From NCBI RefSeq assembly GCF_001792775.2, contig NZ_MLGE02000016.1, positions 1 through 64,000 of the forward strand: DNA of 64,000 nucleotides, in the 5' to 3' direction. The stretch comes from Staphylococcus pseudintermedius (GTDB lineage: Bacteria > Bacillota > Bacilli > Staphylococcales > Staphylococcaceae). The first letter of the stretch is position 1. Each line of letters opens with the position of its first letter. The notes beneath the pieces were generated by a model. It was not told where the DNA came from, searched no databases, and saw only the letters and a list, made by a program, of their open reading frames with translations. A program made the translations under genes and the position numbers. Positions 43,745 to 53,437 of the stretch are shown here, in pieces.

Positions 43745-44272
43745 TTAAAGTTGATATTTAGCACGTTCGCCCCCGATTTTTTTCGGTCGAGATGTTGCTA
43801 CAGTCACAATTGCTTGGCCAACTTGTTTCACTGTAGTCCGAACAGGTACTGCCACATGCTTCAGATGCATACCAATCAATGTTTGACCGATATCAATACC
43901 TTTGTCAGCTCGAATATGTTCGACTACCATGGGTGCTTCCATATGACGATACGCATGCGTTGATAAAGAACCCCCAGCATGCACATCTGGAACGACAGAG
44001 ACTTCAGTCATCACGTATGGATCAAAGTCTTTACGTTCAATAGTAATGGCACGATTGATATGTTCACAACCTTGAAATGCAAATGAAACACCTGTCTCCT
44101 GTTGAATCTTAACAAGTGCTTCGAAAATTTCCTGAGCGACATCTATCGAGCCAGTCGTCCCTATACGCTCCCCTTGAACTTCAGAAGTCGAACAACCTAT
44201 GACACATATCTCACCTTCATTAAAAAACGATTGGGCTTTAAGTTCTTCTAATAATTGATTTAAATCCTGCAT
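43745..44272 (-). CDS. ywlG: TIGR01440/YwlG family protein
   Basis: The 175-residue protein matches the conserved YwlG/DUF436 family ([62 protein letters not shown]). No function is established. It lies just upstream of glyA, in the same direction. Confidence 0.88.
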   Translation of the reverse strand: MQDLNQLLEELKAQSFFNEGEICVIGCSTSEVQGERIGTTGSIDVAQEIFEALVKIQQETGVSFAFQGCEHINRAITIERKDFDPYVMTEVSVVPDVHAGGSLSTHAYRHMEAPMVVEHIRADKGIDIGQTLIGMHLKHVAVPVRTTVKQVGQAIVTVATSRPKKIGGERAKYQL

Positions 44273-44317
44273 ACCGTTACCCCCTTGTTCATCGGATGAG
44301 TCAAAAAAACAATAATG

Positions 44318-44348
44318 AAAGGACTACGAAACATGCTATACGTCCTTT
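44318..44348 (-). terminator. Terminator after the phosphatase gene
   Basis: On the minus strand AAAGGACG pairs with CGTAGTCCTTT and a TCATTATTGTTTTTTT stretch follows. It separates the prfA-ywlC-phosphatase unit from ywlG-glyA. Confidence 0.7.
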
Positions 44349-44389
44349 ATTATAACTTATTTTTTCTTTAACTTATACTGATTATACAA

Positions 44390-44815
44390 TTATTCTGTCA
44401 CTAATTTAGACTTTAACTTGTCGATCATCCGTGTCAACTGTTCAAAGACTTGTTCATACGTTTCATACTGCCCGCCATAAGGATCTTCTACTGGCAAATC
44501 TTCATCCACATAATCGTTTAATGCATACACATTCACTTGCGGGCCATACATCGCTTGAATCATTTGGCGATGTGCAGTCGTCATCGTTAAAATCAAATCC
44601 GCTTCAGCATCCCCTGCATCAAACAATTGTGCACCCTTCGGTATCGGTAATTCATGACGTTGTAATAATTCGCGACTATGTGACGATATCGGTTGCCCTT
44701 CTTGTGCCATCAGCCCTCTTGAAACAATTTCAAAGTCTGGCATTAATTGTTTCGCAATACTTTCGGCTAATGGACTACGACACGTGTTGCCCGTACATAC
44801 AAATACGATTTTCAT
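44390..44815 (-). CDS. Low-molecular-weight protein-tyrosine/arginine phosphatase (YwlE/PtpB type)
   Basis: The 141-residue protein has the P-loop VCTGNTCRSP (Cys7 nucleophile, Arg13) and the general acid Asp in DLPVEDPYGG. By its position after the Sua5 gene it corresponds to YwlE of B. subtilis, a protein-arginine phosphatase, and to S. aureus PtpB. Threonine at position 11 in the P-loop is the residue associated with arginine phosphatase specificity in YwlE. It overlaps ywlC by 4 bases. Confidence 0.88.
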   Translation of the reverse strand: MKIVFVCTGNTCRSPLAESIAKQLMPDFEIVSRGLMAQEGQPISSHSRELLQRHELPIPKGAQLFDAGDAEADLILTMTTAHRQMIQAMYGPQVNVYALNDYVDEDLPVEDPYGGQYETYEQVFEQLTRMIDKLKSKLVTE

Positions 44816-45864
44816 AACGACTCACCCTTTACGACTTGTTGACTGACCGCTTTAAGCATCCGATTTCTCAACGCTTCAGTGTCAAAGTTATCTTCAAATC
44901 CATAAATGTATGCCATGTCGACATCATTGAGTTGGTCCAGTTGATGTAACACGTCATATAGATTATGGTTTGCACCTTGAATATCGGATTCACTTTCACT
45001 TATGACAATGACTTGCGCACTTGCTGGCAAAAACTTTTTCTTCGTTTCAGGGACGATAAATGCGATTTTCGACCAGTCTTCATGTGCGTCTTCGTGAATC
45101 GGTGCATTGAGTTGCGTTATCATTTTAAGAGGCGTTGACGGCGCATAATGACGATATTTCATCCCTGGCGCAATCGGTTTTTCAGTAGCTAGTGGACTGT
45201 GAACTTCGACAGATTGTGGTAAAATATCATTCAACATGTTGCGCGTTATCGTCCCTGGTCGCGCAATGCGAAATGGAAATGATGTACAATCTACAACTGT
45301 ACTTTCAAGTCCTGCATCACTTTGCGTCGATCGCATGATGCCCTCCACCCGATGATTCAAATCATGAAACGCATGTTCAAACGTTGTTGGGGAAGGTCGT
45401 CCACTTAAATTTGCACTCGGTGCTGCAATCGGCAAATCGACTGCTTTTAATAATGCTAATGCTACAGGGTGACTCGGCATACGCACTGCCACAGAATTCA
45501 ATCCACCTGTCACCCGATCACATAAAAATCCTTGTTTTAACGGTAATATAAAGGTAATCGGCCCCGGCCAAAAAGCTTCCATTAACTTACGTGTCGACTC
45601 CGAAATATCTGCTACAAAATCGTCAAGCTGATCCGTATCATGAATGTGCACAATTAAAGGGTTATCGGAAGGACGCCCTTTTGCTTCATAAATTTTACGA
45701 ATGGCCGTATCGTCTTTCGCATTTCCACCTAAACCGTAAACTGTTTCTGTCGGTAGCACGACAAGACCGCCATCTTGTAAAGTTTTTACAATTTCTGGTA
45801 ATTTTGGATATTCTTCTAATCGTGTTGTATAATCTCGAACATCCCAAATTTTCGTTTCTGACAT
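44812..45864 (-). CDS. ywlC: L-threonylcarbamoyladenylate synthase (Sua5/YwlC)
   Basis: The 350-residue protein has an N-terminal YrdC/Sua5 domain (VLPTETVYGLGGNA near 40, KGRPSDNPLIVH near 65, PSANLSGRPSPT near 150) and a C-terminal Sua5 domain from about 215, joined by the PGMKYRHYAPSTP linker. It makes TC-AMP for the t6A37 modification of ANN-decoding tRNAs. The start at 45864 follows AGGAGAGG. Confidence 0.93.
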   Translation of the reverse strand: MSETKIWDVRDYTTRLEEYPKLPEIVKTLQDGGLVVLPTETVYGLGGNAKDDTAIRKIYEAKGRPSDNPLIVHIHDTDQLDDFVADISESTRKLMEAFWPGPITFILPLKQGFLCDRVTGGLNSVAVRMPSHPVALALLKAVDLPIAAPSANLSGRPSPTTFEHAFHDLNHRVEGIMRSTQSDAGLESTVVDCTSFPFRIARPGTITRNMLNDILPQSVEVHSPLATEKPIAPGMKYRHYAPSTPLKMITQLNAPIHEDAHEDWSKIAFIVPETKKKFLPASAQVIVISESESDIQGANHNLYDVLHQLDQLNDVDMAYIYGFEDNFDTEALRNRMLKAVSQQVVKGESL

Positions 45865-46029
45865 TAACGTCCACCTCTCCTTCTCTTCTATTTTACTACA
45901 AAAATAAAAATGGGTGCATGACTTCAATCGTAAGAATACGTCTTAGATTTTACTGTCGTGCATCCATTTTTAATTGCTGTTATATTGACGCTCATTCGCG
46001 AAATTTTCATTGCTTCACAGACAAAGCGA

Positions 46030-46872
46030 CTATGGCTGAGTCCATTTAAAATGAAAAATTCGTGCATGACCGTTGATGTCGTTTATGACTTCTGGCGTAA
46101 TATGCGGATACAACTGTTGCATCATACGCGTTAACTGTGCACCTTGTTGAAAGCCAATTTCAAAGACGACCGGCGCACCGTCTTGCATGACATGAGGCAA
46201 ATCACGTAATATTGCTGCATAAACTTGATAGCCTTCTTGGGTTGCAAAAAGAGCCACATGCGGTTCATATTGAATCACACTGTTATCCATTAATGTGCGT
46301 TCATGCTCACCAATGTAGGGTGGATTAGAAATTAAACCGTCCAATCGAACGTCCTGATCAATCAATGGCTGTAACGCATTTCCTTGTAAAAAGGTGATGT
46401 CTCGTTGCAGGCGCTGAGCATTTTCTCGTGCGACCGCTAACGCTTGAAATGAAATATCTGTCGCAATAACACGCAATTCAGGTCGTTCAGCTTTTAAAGT
46501 GATGGCAATCGCACCACTTCCCACACCAATGTCAGCAACAACTTTAGCAGCTGCCAACTGTGTTAAAAAATAATGCACCACTTCTTCTGTCTCGGGTCTA
46601 GGAATGAGGACATCCGAATTCACTTTAAATTGGCGACCGTAAAATTCCGATTGACCGACAACGTATTGCACTGGCATCCCCGTGAGCAGTTGTGATAAAC
46701 CGTCATTCAATTGTTTAAGCGTTGATTCAGCCATTGGCGTCATTTCATTCAAAATGAGTGAAGTTCTCGACCATTGCAACGTATCCATCATAAACCATTG
46801 GATGGCATTCGGCTCATATCCTTTCACCACCATTTGCTGCTCAGCCTGTTGTCGCCACTCTTTATAATTCAC
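46030..46872 (-). CDS. prmC: Release factor glutamine methyltransferase
   Basis: The 280-residue class I SAM methyltransferase methylates the GGQ glutamine of release factors. An N-terminal helical domain (1-75) is followed by [15 protein letters not shown] (SAM binding, near 115) and the catalytic NPPY in [10 protein letters not shown] near 185. It overlaps its substrate gene prfA by 11 bases. Confidence 0.95.
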   Translation of the reverse strand: MNYKEWRQQAEQQMVVKGYEPNAIQWFMMDTLQWSRTSLILNEMTPMAESTLKQLNDGLSQLLTGMPVQYVVGQSEFYGRQFKVNSDVLIPRPETEEVVHYFLTQLAAAKVVADIGVGSGAIAITLKAERPELRVIATDISFQALAVARENAQRLQRDITFLQGNALQPLIDQDVRLDGLISNPPYIGEHERTLMDNSVIQYEPHVALFATQEGYQVYAAILRDLPHVMQDGAPVVFEIGFQQGAQLTRMMQQLYPHITPEVINDINGHARIFHFKWTQP

Positions 46873-47938
46873 CAGTATTAAGCTCTTTCAATTTTTCAGT
46901 TTGTTCATGCATCGTTAACGCATCCACAATTTCGTCTAACTTGCCTTCCATAATTTGGTCTAATTTTTGTAATGTTAAACCAATACGGTGGTCCGTCACA
47001 CGACTTTGCGGATAGTTATATGTACGGATACGTTCAGAACGGTCACCTGTACCCACCGCTGACTTACGTTGCGCTGCATATTTTTGTTGTTCTTCTTGCA
47101 ACTTCATATCATACAATCGTGCTTTCAACACTTTCATCGCTTTTTCACGGTTTTGAATTTGCGATTTTTCTGAAGATGTCGCAATGACCCCAGTTGGAAT
47201 ATGAGTAATCCGTACGGCAGAGTCCGTTGTATTAACGTGCTGTCCACCTGCACCACTTGAACGATACGTATCGATTTTCAAGTCTTCGTTGCGGATTTCG
47301 ATTTCTACATCTTCTACTTCTGGTAGGACTGCAACTGTGGCTGTTGACGTATGAATACGGCCACCTGATTCTGTTTCAGGAACACGTTGAACACGGTGCG
47401 CACCATTTTCATATTTCAATTTACTGTAAACACCGTCGCCAGAAACTGAAAAACTGATCTCTTTATAACCACCGTGGTCACTTTCTGTCGCTTCTACAAT
47501 TTCAAGTTTAAAACGATGTGACTCAGCGAACTTAGAATACATACGGAATAAATCACCAGCAAAAATAGCCGCTTCATCGCCACCTGCAGCCCCACGAATT
47601 TCCACAATAACATCTTTTTCGTCATTCGGATCTTTTGGAATGAGCAATAATTTTAACTGCTCTTCTAGTTCTGGCACTTCTGCTTTCAATGCACTTGCTT
47701 CTTCTTTTAACATTTCCACTTCATCAGCGTCATCTGTTTCAGCAAGCATTAATTCAATTTCCTCAGCATCTTCTTTCACTTGTTTATATTGACGGTACAC
47801 TTCTACCGTTTTTTGTAATTCTGATTGTTCTTTAGAATATTTTCTAAGAAGATTTGAATCACTCACAACTTCTGGATCGCTTAACAATTCATTCAGTTGT
47901 TCATAACGTTCTTCAACAATGTCTAATTGATCAAACAT
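46862..47938 (-). CDS. prfA: Peptide chain release factor 1
   Basis: The 358-residue RF1 terminates at UAA and UAG. The GGQ motif lies in [16 protein letters not shown] near residue 232, and the codon-recognition PET ([10 protein letters not shown]) near 186. It sits between tdk and prmC with overlaps on both sides. Confidence 0.97.
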   Translation of the reverse strand: MFDQLDIVEERYEQLNELLSDPEVVSDSNLLRKYSKEQSELQKTVEVYRQYKQVKEDAEEIELMLAETDDADEVEMLKEEASALKAEVPELEEQLKLLLIPKDPNDEKDVIVEIRGAAGGDEAAIFAGDLFRMYSKFAESHRFKLEIVEATESDHGGYKEISFSVSGDGVYSKLKYENGAHRVQRVPETESGGRIHTSTATVAVLPEVEDVEIEIRNEDLKIDTYRSSGAGGQHVNTTDSAVRITHIPTGVIATSSEKSQIQNREKAMKVLKARLYDMKLQEEQQKYAAQRKSAVGTGDRSERIRTYNYPQSRVTDHRIGLTLQKLDQIMEGKLDEIVDALTMHEQTEKLKELNTGEL

Positions 47939-48540
47939 TATTCCAACGCCTCCTTATCATTTTCACTCGGTGCTACGATATGATGTGCACGACAACGCGG
48001 CTCATAACTTTCATTTGCACCTACAAGTATAATCGGATCATCCACTTTTGCAGGTTTACCATCAATCAATCGTTGCGTACGACTCGATGATGCCCCACAA
48101 ACCGCACAGACCGCTTGTAATTTTGTAATATGTTCACTCACCGCTAGCATTTCAGGAACAGGGTGAAAAGGTTCGCCTTTAAAATCCATATCAAGACCTG
48201 CAGTAATTACACGGTACCCTCTTTCGGCAAGCGTTTGTGCAATGTCTACAATATCTCGATCAAAAAATTGAATCTCATCAATACCGATAATATCCACACC
48301 ATTTAAGTCATGGTGCCATATCTCACTTGCTTTAGAAATGTTAATCGCTTCTATTTCATTACCGTTATGAGAAACAATTTTTTCTTTATGGTAGCGGTCA
48401 TCAATTGTTGGTTTAAATACAACCACTTTTTGCTTTGCATAGACACCTCGGCGTAAGCGTCTGATGAGCTCTTCTGACTTGCCACTAAACATGCTTCCAG
48501 TAATGCATTCTATCCAACCTGAATGGTACGCTTCATACAT
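47938..48540 (-). CDS. tdk: Thymidine kinase
   Basis: The 200-residue type II thymidine kinase has P-loop GSMFSGKSE near residue 13, the DEIQFF motif near 88, the zinc-lasso cysteines CAVCG near 145 and a second C pair towards the end (EPRCRAHH). The ATG at 48540 follows AAGGTGG. The first base of prfA overlaps its stop. Confidence 0.95.
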   Translation of the reverse strand: MYEAYHSGWIECITGSMFSGKSEELIRRLRRGVYAKQKVVVFKPTIDDRYHKEKIVSHNGNEIEAINISKASEIWHHDLNGVDIIGIDEIQFFDRDIVDIAQTLAERGYRVITAGLDMDFKGEPFHPVPEMLAVSEHITKLQAVCAVCGASSSRTQRLIDGKPAKVDDPIILVGANESYEPRCRAHHIVAPSENDKEALE

Positions 48541-48716
48541 GATTCTTTCCACCTTTTTCAAAACAAAATCAATTCATTATATCATAAAATATACGTATTC
48601 GTTGATGTAATTCGTATGTATATCAAAATTCATTAAATTCTTGTTTATTTGATTTAAAATCCCCCTTTAAACTTTCAGAATGTGATAAATGAGGTAAAGC
48701 CCTAGCAAAGCAGATA

Positions 48717-48765
48717 ATAAAAAAGTGGGTACACAATCTAAAGGTTTAGATTCCGTTGACCCACT
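48717..48765 (-). terminator. Terminator after rpmE2
   Basis: On the minus strand AGTGGGT pairs with ACCCACT followed by six Ts. The loop holds a second perfect stem, AATCTAAA/TTTAGATT. The remaining 48541-48716 has a TATAAT upstream of tdk without a clear -35 and no gene. Confidence 0.85.
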
Positions 48766-48774
48766 ACAACGCAC

Positions 48775-48815
48775 AACACGTTTCCTTATGATACAGTATC
48801 AAAGAAAACGTGTTG
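48775..48815 (-). other. Extra hairpin in the rpmE2 3' region
   Basis: AACACGTTT and AAACGTGTT form a 9-bp perfect stem, with a GATAC/GTATC stem inside the loop, 10 bases before the terminator hairpin. It may stabilise the short rpmE2 mRNA or be a small regulatory RNA element. Confidence 0.55.
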
Positions 48816-48887
48816 ACGTACATTTTATTCACATTTCATTAAGCATACAGTTTGAGAGGACAGCTATCCACCCAAGCCAATGTTGTC

Positions 48888-49142
48888 TTAGTTGTCTGAT
48901 TTGAGACCAAATTTTTTGTTGAAACGTTCCACACGACCATCTGCCGCAGCAAATTTTTGACGTCCTGTGTAGAATGGATGTGAATCAGAAGAAATATCTA
49001 AACGAATAACTGGGTACTCGTTACCATCTTCCCATTCCATTGTTTCGTTAGAAAATTTAGTAGAACCGCTTAAAAATTTGTAATCAGTTGTCGTATCTAA
49101 AAAGATGACTTTACGGTATTCTGGATGAATCCCTTGTTTCAT
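48888..49142 (-). CDS. rpmE2: 50S ribosomal protein L31 type B
   Basis: The 84-residue protein starts [12 protein letters not shown] and has [10 protein letters not shown] near residue 56. It lacks the CxxC pairs of zinc-binding L31, which defines the type B (YtiA) form that replaces it under zinc limitation in other bacteria. It lies between rho and tdk. In staphylococci this is usually the only L31 I recall. Confidence 0.95.
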   Translation of the reverse strand: MKQGIHPEYRKVIFLDTTTDYKFLSGSTKFSNETMEWEDGNEYPVIRLDISSDSHPFYTGRQKFAAADGRVERFNKKFGLKSDN

Positions 49143-49264
49143 AATTTTCAGCTCCTTTGCCCTGAACCATCCGGAACAGAGTTATTTCTGAGTTTTTACC
49201 CAATACTTAAACATTATATAGGCCGCATGATGAAATTGCAACCCTACATCTAAAATTATTCTGA

Positions 49265-50578
49265 TTAAATAATCGGTTTACCTGTTTTACTACTTTCAGC
49301 CGCACTTTGTTGTAAAAGTTCAAAGAATTCAGCATTGGATTTCGTTTTCTTCAACTTACGAATGAAACGCTCTGTGAAGTCAGGTGAATTTGAAAACATA
49401 TTGCGTAATTGCCACAAGCTATCCAATTCGTTTTTCGGAACAAGGAGTTCTTCTTTACGCGTCGAACTTCTAGAAATATCAATCGCTGGATAAATACGAC
49501 GTTCAGAAAGGCGTCGATCTAAATGGAGCTCCATATTCCCTGTCCCTTTAAATTCCTCATAAATCATATCATCCATACGAGAACCTGTATCAACGAGCGT
49601 AGTGGCTAAAATTGTTAAACTGCCACCTGCTTCGATATTTCTGGCAGCACCAAAAAATGTTTTAGGACCATGTAATGACGCTGGATCTAAACCACCCGAT
49701 AATGTACGACCACTCGGCGGTACAACGAGGTTATACGCACGGGCTAAACGAGTCAGTGAATCCATTAAAATAATGACATCTTCACCAATTTCGACGAGAC
49801 GCTTTGCACGCTCGAGCAACAATTCAGCAACTTTTACGTGATGTTTTGGATGCTCATCAAACGTAGAATGTACTACTTCTGCTTCATCAACTGAACGTTC
49901 AATGTCAGTTACCTCTTCTGGTCGTTCACCGATGAGTAAAATGAAAAGTTTAGCATTCGGTTTGTTCGTAACAATCGCATTGGCAATTTCTTTTAGTAAA
50001 GTGGTTTTCCCTGCTTTAGGTGGTGCAACAATTAAGCCGCGTTGTCCTAAACCAATAGGTGTAATTAAGTCCATTACACGTGTTGAATAGTTTCGAGGTT
50101 CTGTTTCTAATTTAATCCGTTCATCTGGATATAAAGGTGTAAGAGCTTGGAAGTGAGGGCGTTTTTTGACTTCTTCTGCATTGTGATCGTTCACAAAGTC
50201 AACTTGTAGTAATCCATAATATTTTTCGTTTTCTTTCGGTTTTCGAACTTTTCCGGTTACTTTATCGCCTAATTTAATTTCGAATCGACGAATTTGGCTA
50301 GCAGAAATGTAGATATCTTTTTCACCTTTGGAGAAGTTAACCGTTCGTAAAAACCCATAACCATCTTGTTGGATATCATCGAGGATACCTTCCATATAGT
50401 AGTTTCCATCTTGTTCCATTTGCGCTTCCATGATTGCAAGTACGAGTTCTTTTTTATTTAATTTACTATAGTTAACAAGTTTAAGAGATTTTGCCTTTTC
50501 AGTGAGGGCCTTTGTTGTATAATTCTTGTATAATTCATGAAAAGATTCATATTGCGGAGATGTTCGTTCCCTTGACAT
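49265..50578 (-). CDS. rho: Transcription termination factor Rho
   Basis: The 437-residue hexameric RNA helicase has an N-terminal Rho-N domain (1-50), the CSD-like RNA-binding region DGYGFLRTVNFSKGEKDIYIS near 72-90, Walker A VAPPKAGKTTLLK near 180, and the Q/R loop regions with DTGSRMDDMIYEEFKGTGN near 325. The ATG at 50578 is chosen over an in-frame GTG three codons earlier. The leader from the promoter is about 50 bases. Confidence 0.96.
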   Translation of the reverse strand: MSRERTSPQYESFHELYKNYTTKALTEKAKSLKLVNYSKLNKKELVLAIMEAQMEQDGNYYMEGILDDIQQDGYGFLRTVNFSKGEKDIYISASQIRRFEIKLGDKVTGKVRKPKENEKYYGLLQVDFVNDHNAEEVKKRPHFQALTPLYPDERIKLETEPRNYSTRVMDLITPIGLGQRGLIVAPPKAGKTTLLKEIANAIVTNKPNAKLFILLIGERPEEVTDIERSVDEAEVVHSTFDEHPKHHVKVAELLLERAKRLVEIGEDVIILMDSLTRLARAYNLVVPPSGRTLSGGLDPASLHGPKTFFGAARNIEAGGSLTILATTLVDTGSRMDDMIYEEFKGTGNMELHLDRRLSERRIYPAIDISRSSTRKEELLVPKNELDSLWQLRNMFSNSPDFTERFIRKLKKTKSNAEFFELLQQSAAESSKTGKPII

Positions 50579-50636
50579 GTTAAACACTCATTTCATTTTA
50601 AATTCTATTTAATCGCAAATGTTACGATTAAACCTT

Positions 50637-50665
50637 ACTATATCAAATAATGGGCTCAATGACAA
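50637..50665 (-). promoter_or_regulatory. σA promoter of rho
   Basis: TTGTCA (50660-50665) and TATAGT (50637-50642), 17 bases apart on the minus strand. Confidence 0.7.
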
Positions 50666-51369
50666 AATATCAATGGAAATGACAGGAAAAATTCAGATTT
50701 GATACATCATCATTTTTTCAATATCTGTCATCAATTTTACTCATTTTTATAAGTTCAGAAAATCATAGAAAATTGGCTTGTCCATAAAATAAAGAGATCC
50801 TAATTTTCCCACTCAGTTTAGCCATTTTTGACTTTATTTCAATACTCAAATTTTCTTTAAAATAATTAAAAAAAGGACTGGGAGACAAAAGATTTTGATG
50901 CTATTGATACAATATTCTTGTTGAACTCGCCCTACTACAATGATTTGTGTTTTTGATTGCCTTCATGGATGACCTTTACTAGGGGCTGATTTTTCAACTC
51001 ACTAACGCTTGATTAAACTATTTCATTCGTTGAGGCGTTAGTGCATTTTGGGAGCAGTACAGAAATCTCATCTGCAACACAGATTTCGTCGTGTTACCTC
51101 CGCAAGGCTGACTCGGCTTCTCAAAAGTGTAAACATTTAGAAGCCAGACAGCTACTGTGATAAAGCGTAGCCATTATCAAAGAAAAGCGGTCGCTGTCAG
51201 CAGTATGCATTCCCTATGGAGTCTCAATCTTCTGGGCAAACTTACATCATATGCAACAACTTTGGACAAGTTTTTGAAATCCAACAAGACTATAGTATCA
51301 TTTTTATCCCGTTCACTCACATTTTCCAACAATTTTTAATCATTAATGAAACATAAATCTATGAAAACA
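50666..51369. other. Gene-free stretch with inverted repeats
   Basis: No credible gene is seen in these 704 bases. They include an 'aaaaaaggactgggagacaa' opening (about 50868) like staphylococcal intergenic elements and a perfect 9-bp inverted repeat CACTAACGC/GCGTTAGTG (51000-51043). A larger hairpin (51050-51102) follows. A short plus-strand frame at 51157-51339 has no family features. An untranslated RNA is possible. Confidence 0.5.
51050..51102. repeat. Structured hairpin of repeat type
   Basis: GGGAGCAGTACAGAAATCT pairs imperfectly with AGATTTCGTCGTGTTACCTCC, the core GAAATCT/AGATTTC being perfect. It is followed by CGCAAGGCTGACTCGGC. The GGGAGCAG block also recalls the element near 19.5 kb. 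Confidence 0.45.
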
Positions 51370-51402
51370 TTAAGGCTGGGAAAACTTAATTCCCAGCCTC
51401 TT
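51370..51402 (-). terminator. Terminator after aldA
   Basis: AAGGCTGGGA and TCCCAGCCT form the same 'ggctggga' hairpin type as at 25.4 kb, about 45 bases past the aldA stop. Confidence 0.8.
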
Positions 51403-51446
51403 CGCTTTCTTTTGATACGCATGTTTTCACACACTATTTCAAACAG

Positions 51447-52880
51447 TTATTCACCTTTGTAATAACCTGCAATAGATTTCACTTCTAAAAATTCTTCAAT
51501 ACCGAAGTCGCCCCATTCACGGCCAATACCTGATTGTTTATAACCACCGAATGGTAAGTCTGACGCACGTCCAGCTTCGTTAATTTCGATAGTACCTGCT
51601 TCAATAGAACGTGCAACACGGATAAGGTTTTCTTTGTTTTGACCGAAAACATAGCCGGCAAGTCCGTATTTTGTATCGTTAGCAATTTCAATCGCTTCGT
51701 CTAAATCTTTATACGTAATAATTGACATAACAGGTCCAAAAATTTCTTCTTGCGCGATTGTCATTTGATTATTCACATTTGTAAAGATTGTAGGTTTCGC
51801 GAAATACCCTTTATCTAGACCATCCGGTTTACCTGTACCCCCGTATAATAGTTCAGCGCCTTCATCGATGCCTTTTTGAATGTAGTCTTGTACTTGATTG
51901 TATTGTTTTTCACTCACAATAGGACCCATTTGTGTTTCAGTATTTTGTGGATCGCCGACTTTCACGTTCGCCATTTGTTTTTTTACTTCTTTAAGAAAAT
52001 CGTCTTTAATACTTTCCGGCACTAATGTACGTGTGCCTGCTGTACATACTTGCCCTGTATTGTTAACAACTTTCTTCACTGCCGCTTTAGCCGCTTCTTC
52101 AAGATTCGCATCATCTAAAATGATAAATGGAGATTTCCCGCCGAGTTCCAATGATACTTTTTTGAAGTCTTTGCTCGCCGCTTCCATAATTTTTGAACCT
52201 GTGCCACCAGAACCTGTAAATGACACCATGCGGACATCAGGATGTTGAGTTAACGGTGTACCGACACCTTCACCATCGCCATTGACAAGGTTAAATACAC
52301 CTTTGGGTACACCAACTTTATCGAAAATTTCAGCTAAAATAATCGCTGCATATGGCGTCAATTCAGATGGTTTGAGGACAACCGGACTTCCTGCCGCAAA
52401 TGCTGCCGCTAATTTAAGTGATGTTTGGTTCGTTGGGAAGTTCCAAGGTGTGACAAGTCCTGCAACACCAATTGCTTCTTTCACGATTAAGTTATCTCCG
52501 CGACGTTCTTCAAATTGGAAATCATTCAATGCGTCACGTGCAGCTTTAAAATGGTTTAAGCCCATTTGATAGTGCACTTTTTCTGATTGTGTCACAGGTG
52601 CACCTAGCTCTAATGTCATTGCTTCTATTAAATCATCTTTACGATTTTCATATTCTTTAACAATACGATCTAACAAGTCTTGTCGTTCTTTGACAGACGA
52701 GTTACGAAATGAAAGATACACGTCATGAGCAGCTTGAACTGCTTGGTCTACATCTGCTTTATTCCCTTTTGCGATATGACCAAATACTTCTTCTGTGGCT
52801 GGGTTAATGACTGCTATCGTTTCACCGCTATGACTTTCAACCCATTCACCATTAATATATTGTTTTGTTTGATCTCTCAT
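51447..52880 (-). CDS. aldA: NAD(P)-dependent aldehyde dehydrogenase
   Basis: The 477-residue enzyme of the aldehyde dehydrogenase superfamily has the catalytic Cys in [12 protein letters not shown] near residue 284, the catalytic Glu in [10 protein letters not shown] near 250, and the cofactor site VTPWNFPTN near 145. The substrate is not evident. The ATG at 52880 follows AAGGAG by 9 bases. It is a single-gene unit between two terminators. Confidence 0.9.
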   Translation of the reverse strand: MRDQTKQYINGEWVESHSGETIAVINPATEEVFGHIAKGNKADVDQAVQAAHDVYLSFRNSSVKERQDLLDRIVKEYENRKDDLIEAMTLELGAPVTQSEKVHYQMGLNHFKAARDALNDFQFEERRGDNLIVKEAIGVAGLVTPWNFPTNQTSLKLAAAFAAGSPVVLKPSELTPYAAIILAEIFDKVGVPKGVFNLVNGDGEGVGTPLTQHPDVRMVSFTGSGGTGSKIMEAASKDFKKVSLELGGKSPFIILDDANLEEAAKAAVKKVVNNTGQVCTAGTRTLVPESIKDDFLKEVKKQMANVKVGDPQNTETQMGPIVSEKQYNQVQDYIQKGIDEGAELLYGGTGKPDGLDKGYFAKPTIFTNVNNQMTIAQEEIFGPVMSIITYKDLDEAIEIANDTKYGLAGYVFGQNKENLIRVARSIEAGTIEINEAGRASDLPFGGYKQSGIGREWGDFGIEEFLEVKSIAGYYKGE

Positions 52881-52896
52881 GAACAAACACTCCTTC

Positions 52897-52925
52897 ATTT
52901 AATGTCATACACTTTGTATTGCCAA
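52897..52925 (-). promoter_or_regulatory. Probable σA promoter of aldA
   Basis: TTGGCA (52920-52925) and TTAAAT (52897-52902), 17 bases apart on the minus strand, 17 bases before the aldA start; the spacing to the start is short. Confidence 0.45.
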
Positions 52926-52992
52926 GTTTATTCCTTTTTAAACCTGACCCTACAAATCAAATTTTTTCTGTCATTACATTAACTTGATAAAC

Positions 52993-53045
52993 AATAAAAG
53001 AGTAAGCACATACACCAATCGTTCGCGTCGTCTTACTCTTTTATT
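52993..53045. terminator. Terminator between hxlR and aldA
   Basis: AATAAAAGAGTAAG and CTTACTCTTTTATT are perfect 14-base complements around a 25-base loop, 15 bases past the HxlR gene stop. Confidence 0.8.
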
Positions 53046-53060
53046 ATTTTCTTTGAATGC

Positions 53061-53390
53061 TTATAGCGCTTTTTCTTCTAAATCAATATAGTCATGCGCC
53101 CAAGTTTCGAGCGGTTCTAATGCACGTGCCAATGCTACACCTTTTTCTGTTAAATGGTAACAAACTGACGGCGGATTTGTCGAAATAACTTCTTTCGTTA
53201 ATAACTCTGCATCAGCCAACTCAGCCACTTTCATAGACAAGGCTCTATTAGTAATTGGACGTAAATGTCTTTTCATCTCTGAGAAATGCGCTTTATATCC
53301 ATCGCAAGTCGAAAGGTAATGCAAAATCAAACCGTTCCAACTGCGTCCTAAAATTTTAAATGTTTCTTCTAAATATGGACATACTTCCAT
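53061..53390 (-). CDS. HxlR-family transcriptional regulator
   Basis: The 109-residue winged-helix protein begins MEVCPYLEETFKILGRSWN, the HxlR signature with a conserved N-terminal cysteine (residue 4) that senses electrophiles in family members such as HypR and QorR. The recognition region RPITNRALSMKVAELADAEL lies near 47-66. The ATG at 53390 follows GAGAGGTG. It sits 47 bases after murZ and upstream of aldA in the same direction. An 8-base perfect inverted repeat overlaps its translation start region, suggesting autoregulation. Confidence 0.88.
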   Translation of the reverse strand: MEVCPYLEETFKILGRSWNGLILHYLSTCDGYKAHFSEMKRHLRPITNRALSMKVAELADAELLTKEVISTNPPSVCYHLTEKGVALARALEPLETWAHDYIDLEEKAL

Positions 53391-53391
53391 A

Positions 53392-53424
53392 GTTATCACC
53401 TCTCAATTTTAAATTTGTGATAAC
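53392..53424 (-). promoter_or_regulatory. Inverted repeat at the hxlR start, candidate operator
   Basis: GTTATCAC and GTGATAAC are perfect 8-base arms separated by 17 bases, just upstream of the start codon and covering the ribosome-binding site. It fits a dimeric regulator site or an RNA hairpin hiding the Shine-Dalgarno sequence. Confidence 0.55.
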
Positions 53425-53437
53425 AACATTAATCGGA

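Noticed and set aside
44390-44815. Arsenate reductase as the identity of the small phosphatase
   Set aside because: It has the CTGNTCRSP loop and DP acid loop of YwlE-type phosphatases and lies beside ywlC; the additional arsenate reductase cysteines near residue 80-90 are not present.
51157-51339. Plus-strand frame of 60 codons between rho and aldA
   Set aside because: No Shine-Dalgarno sequence, no family features, and it lies in a repeat-rich non-coding stretch.
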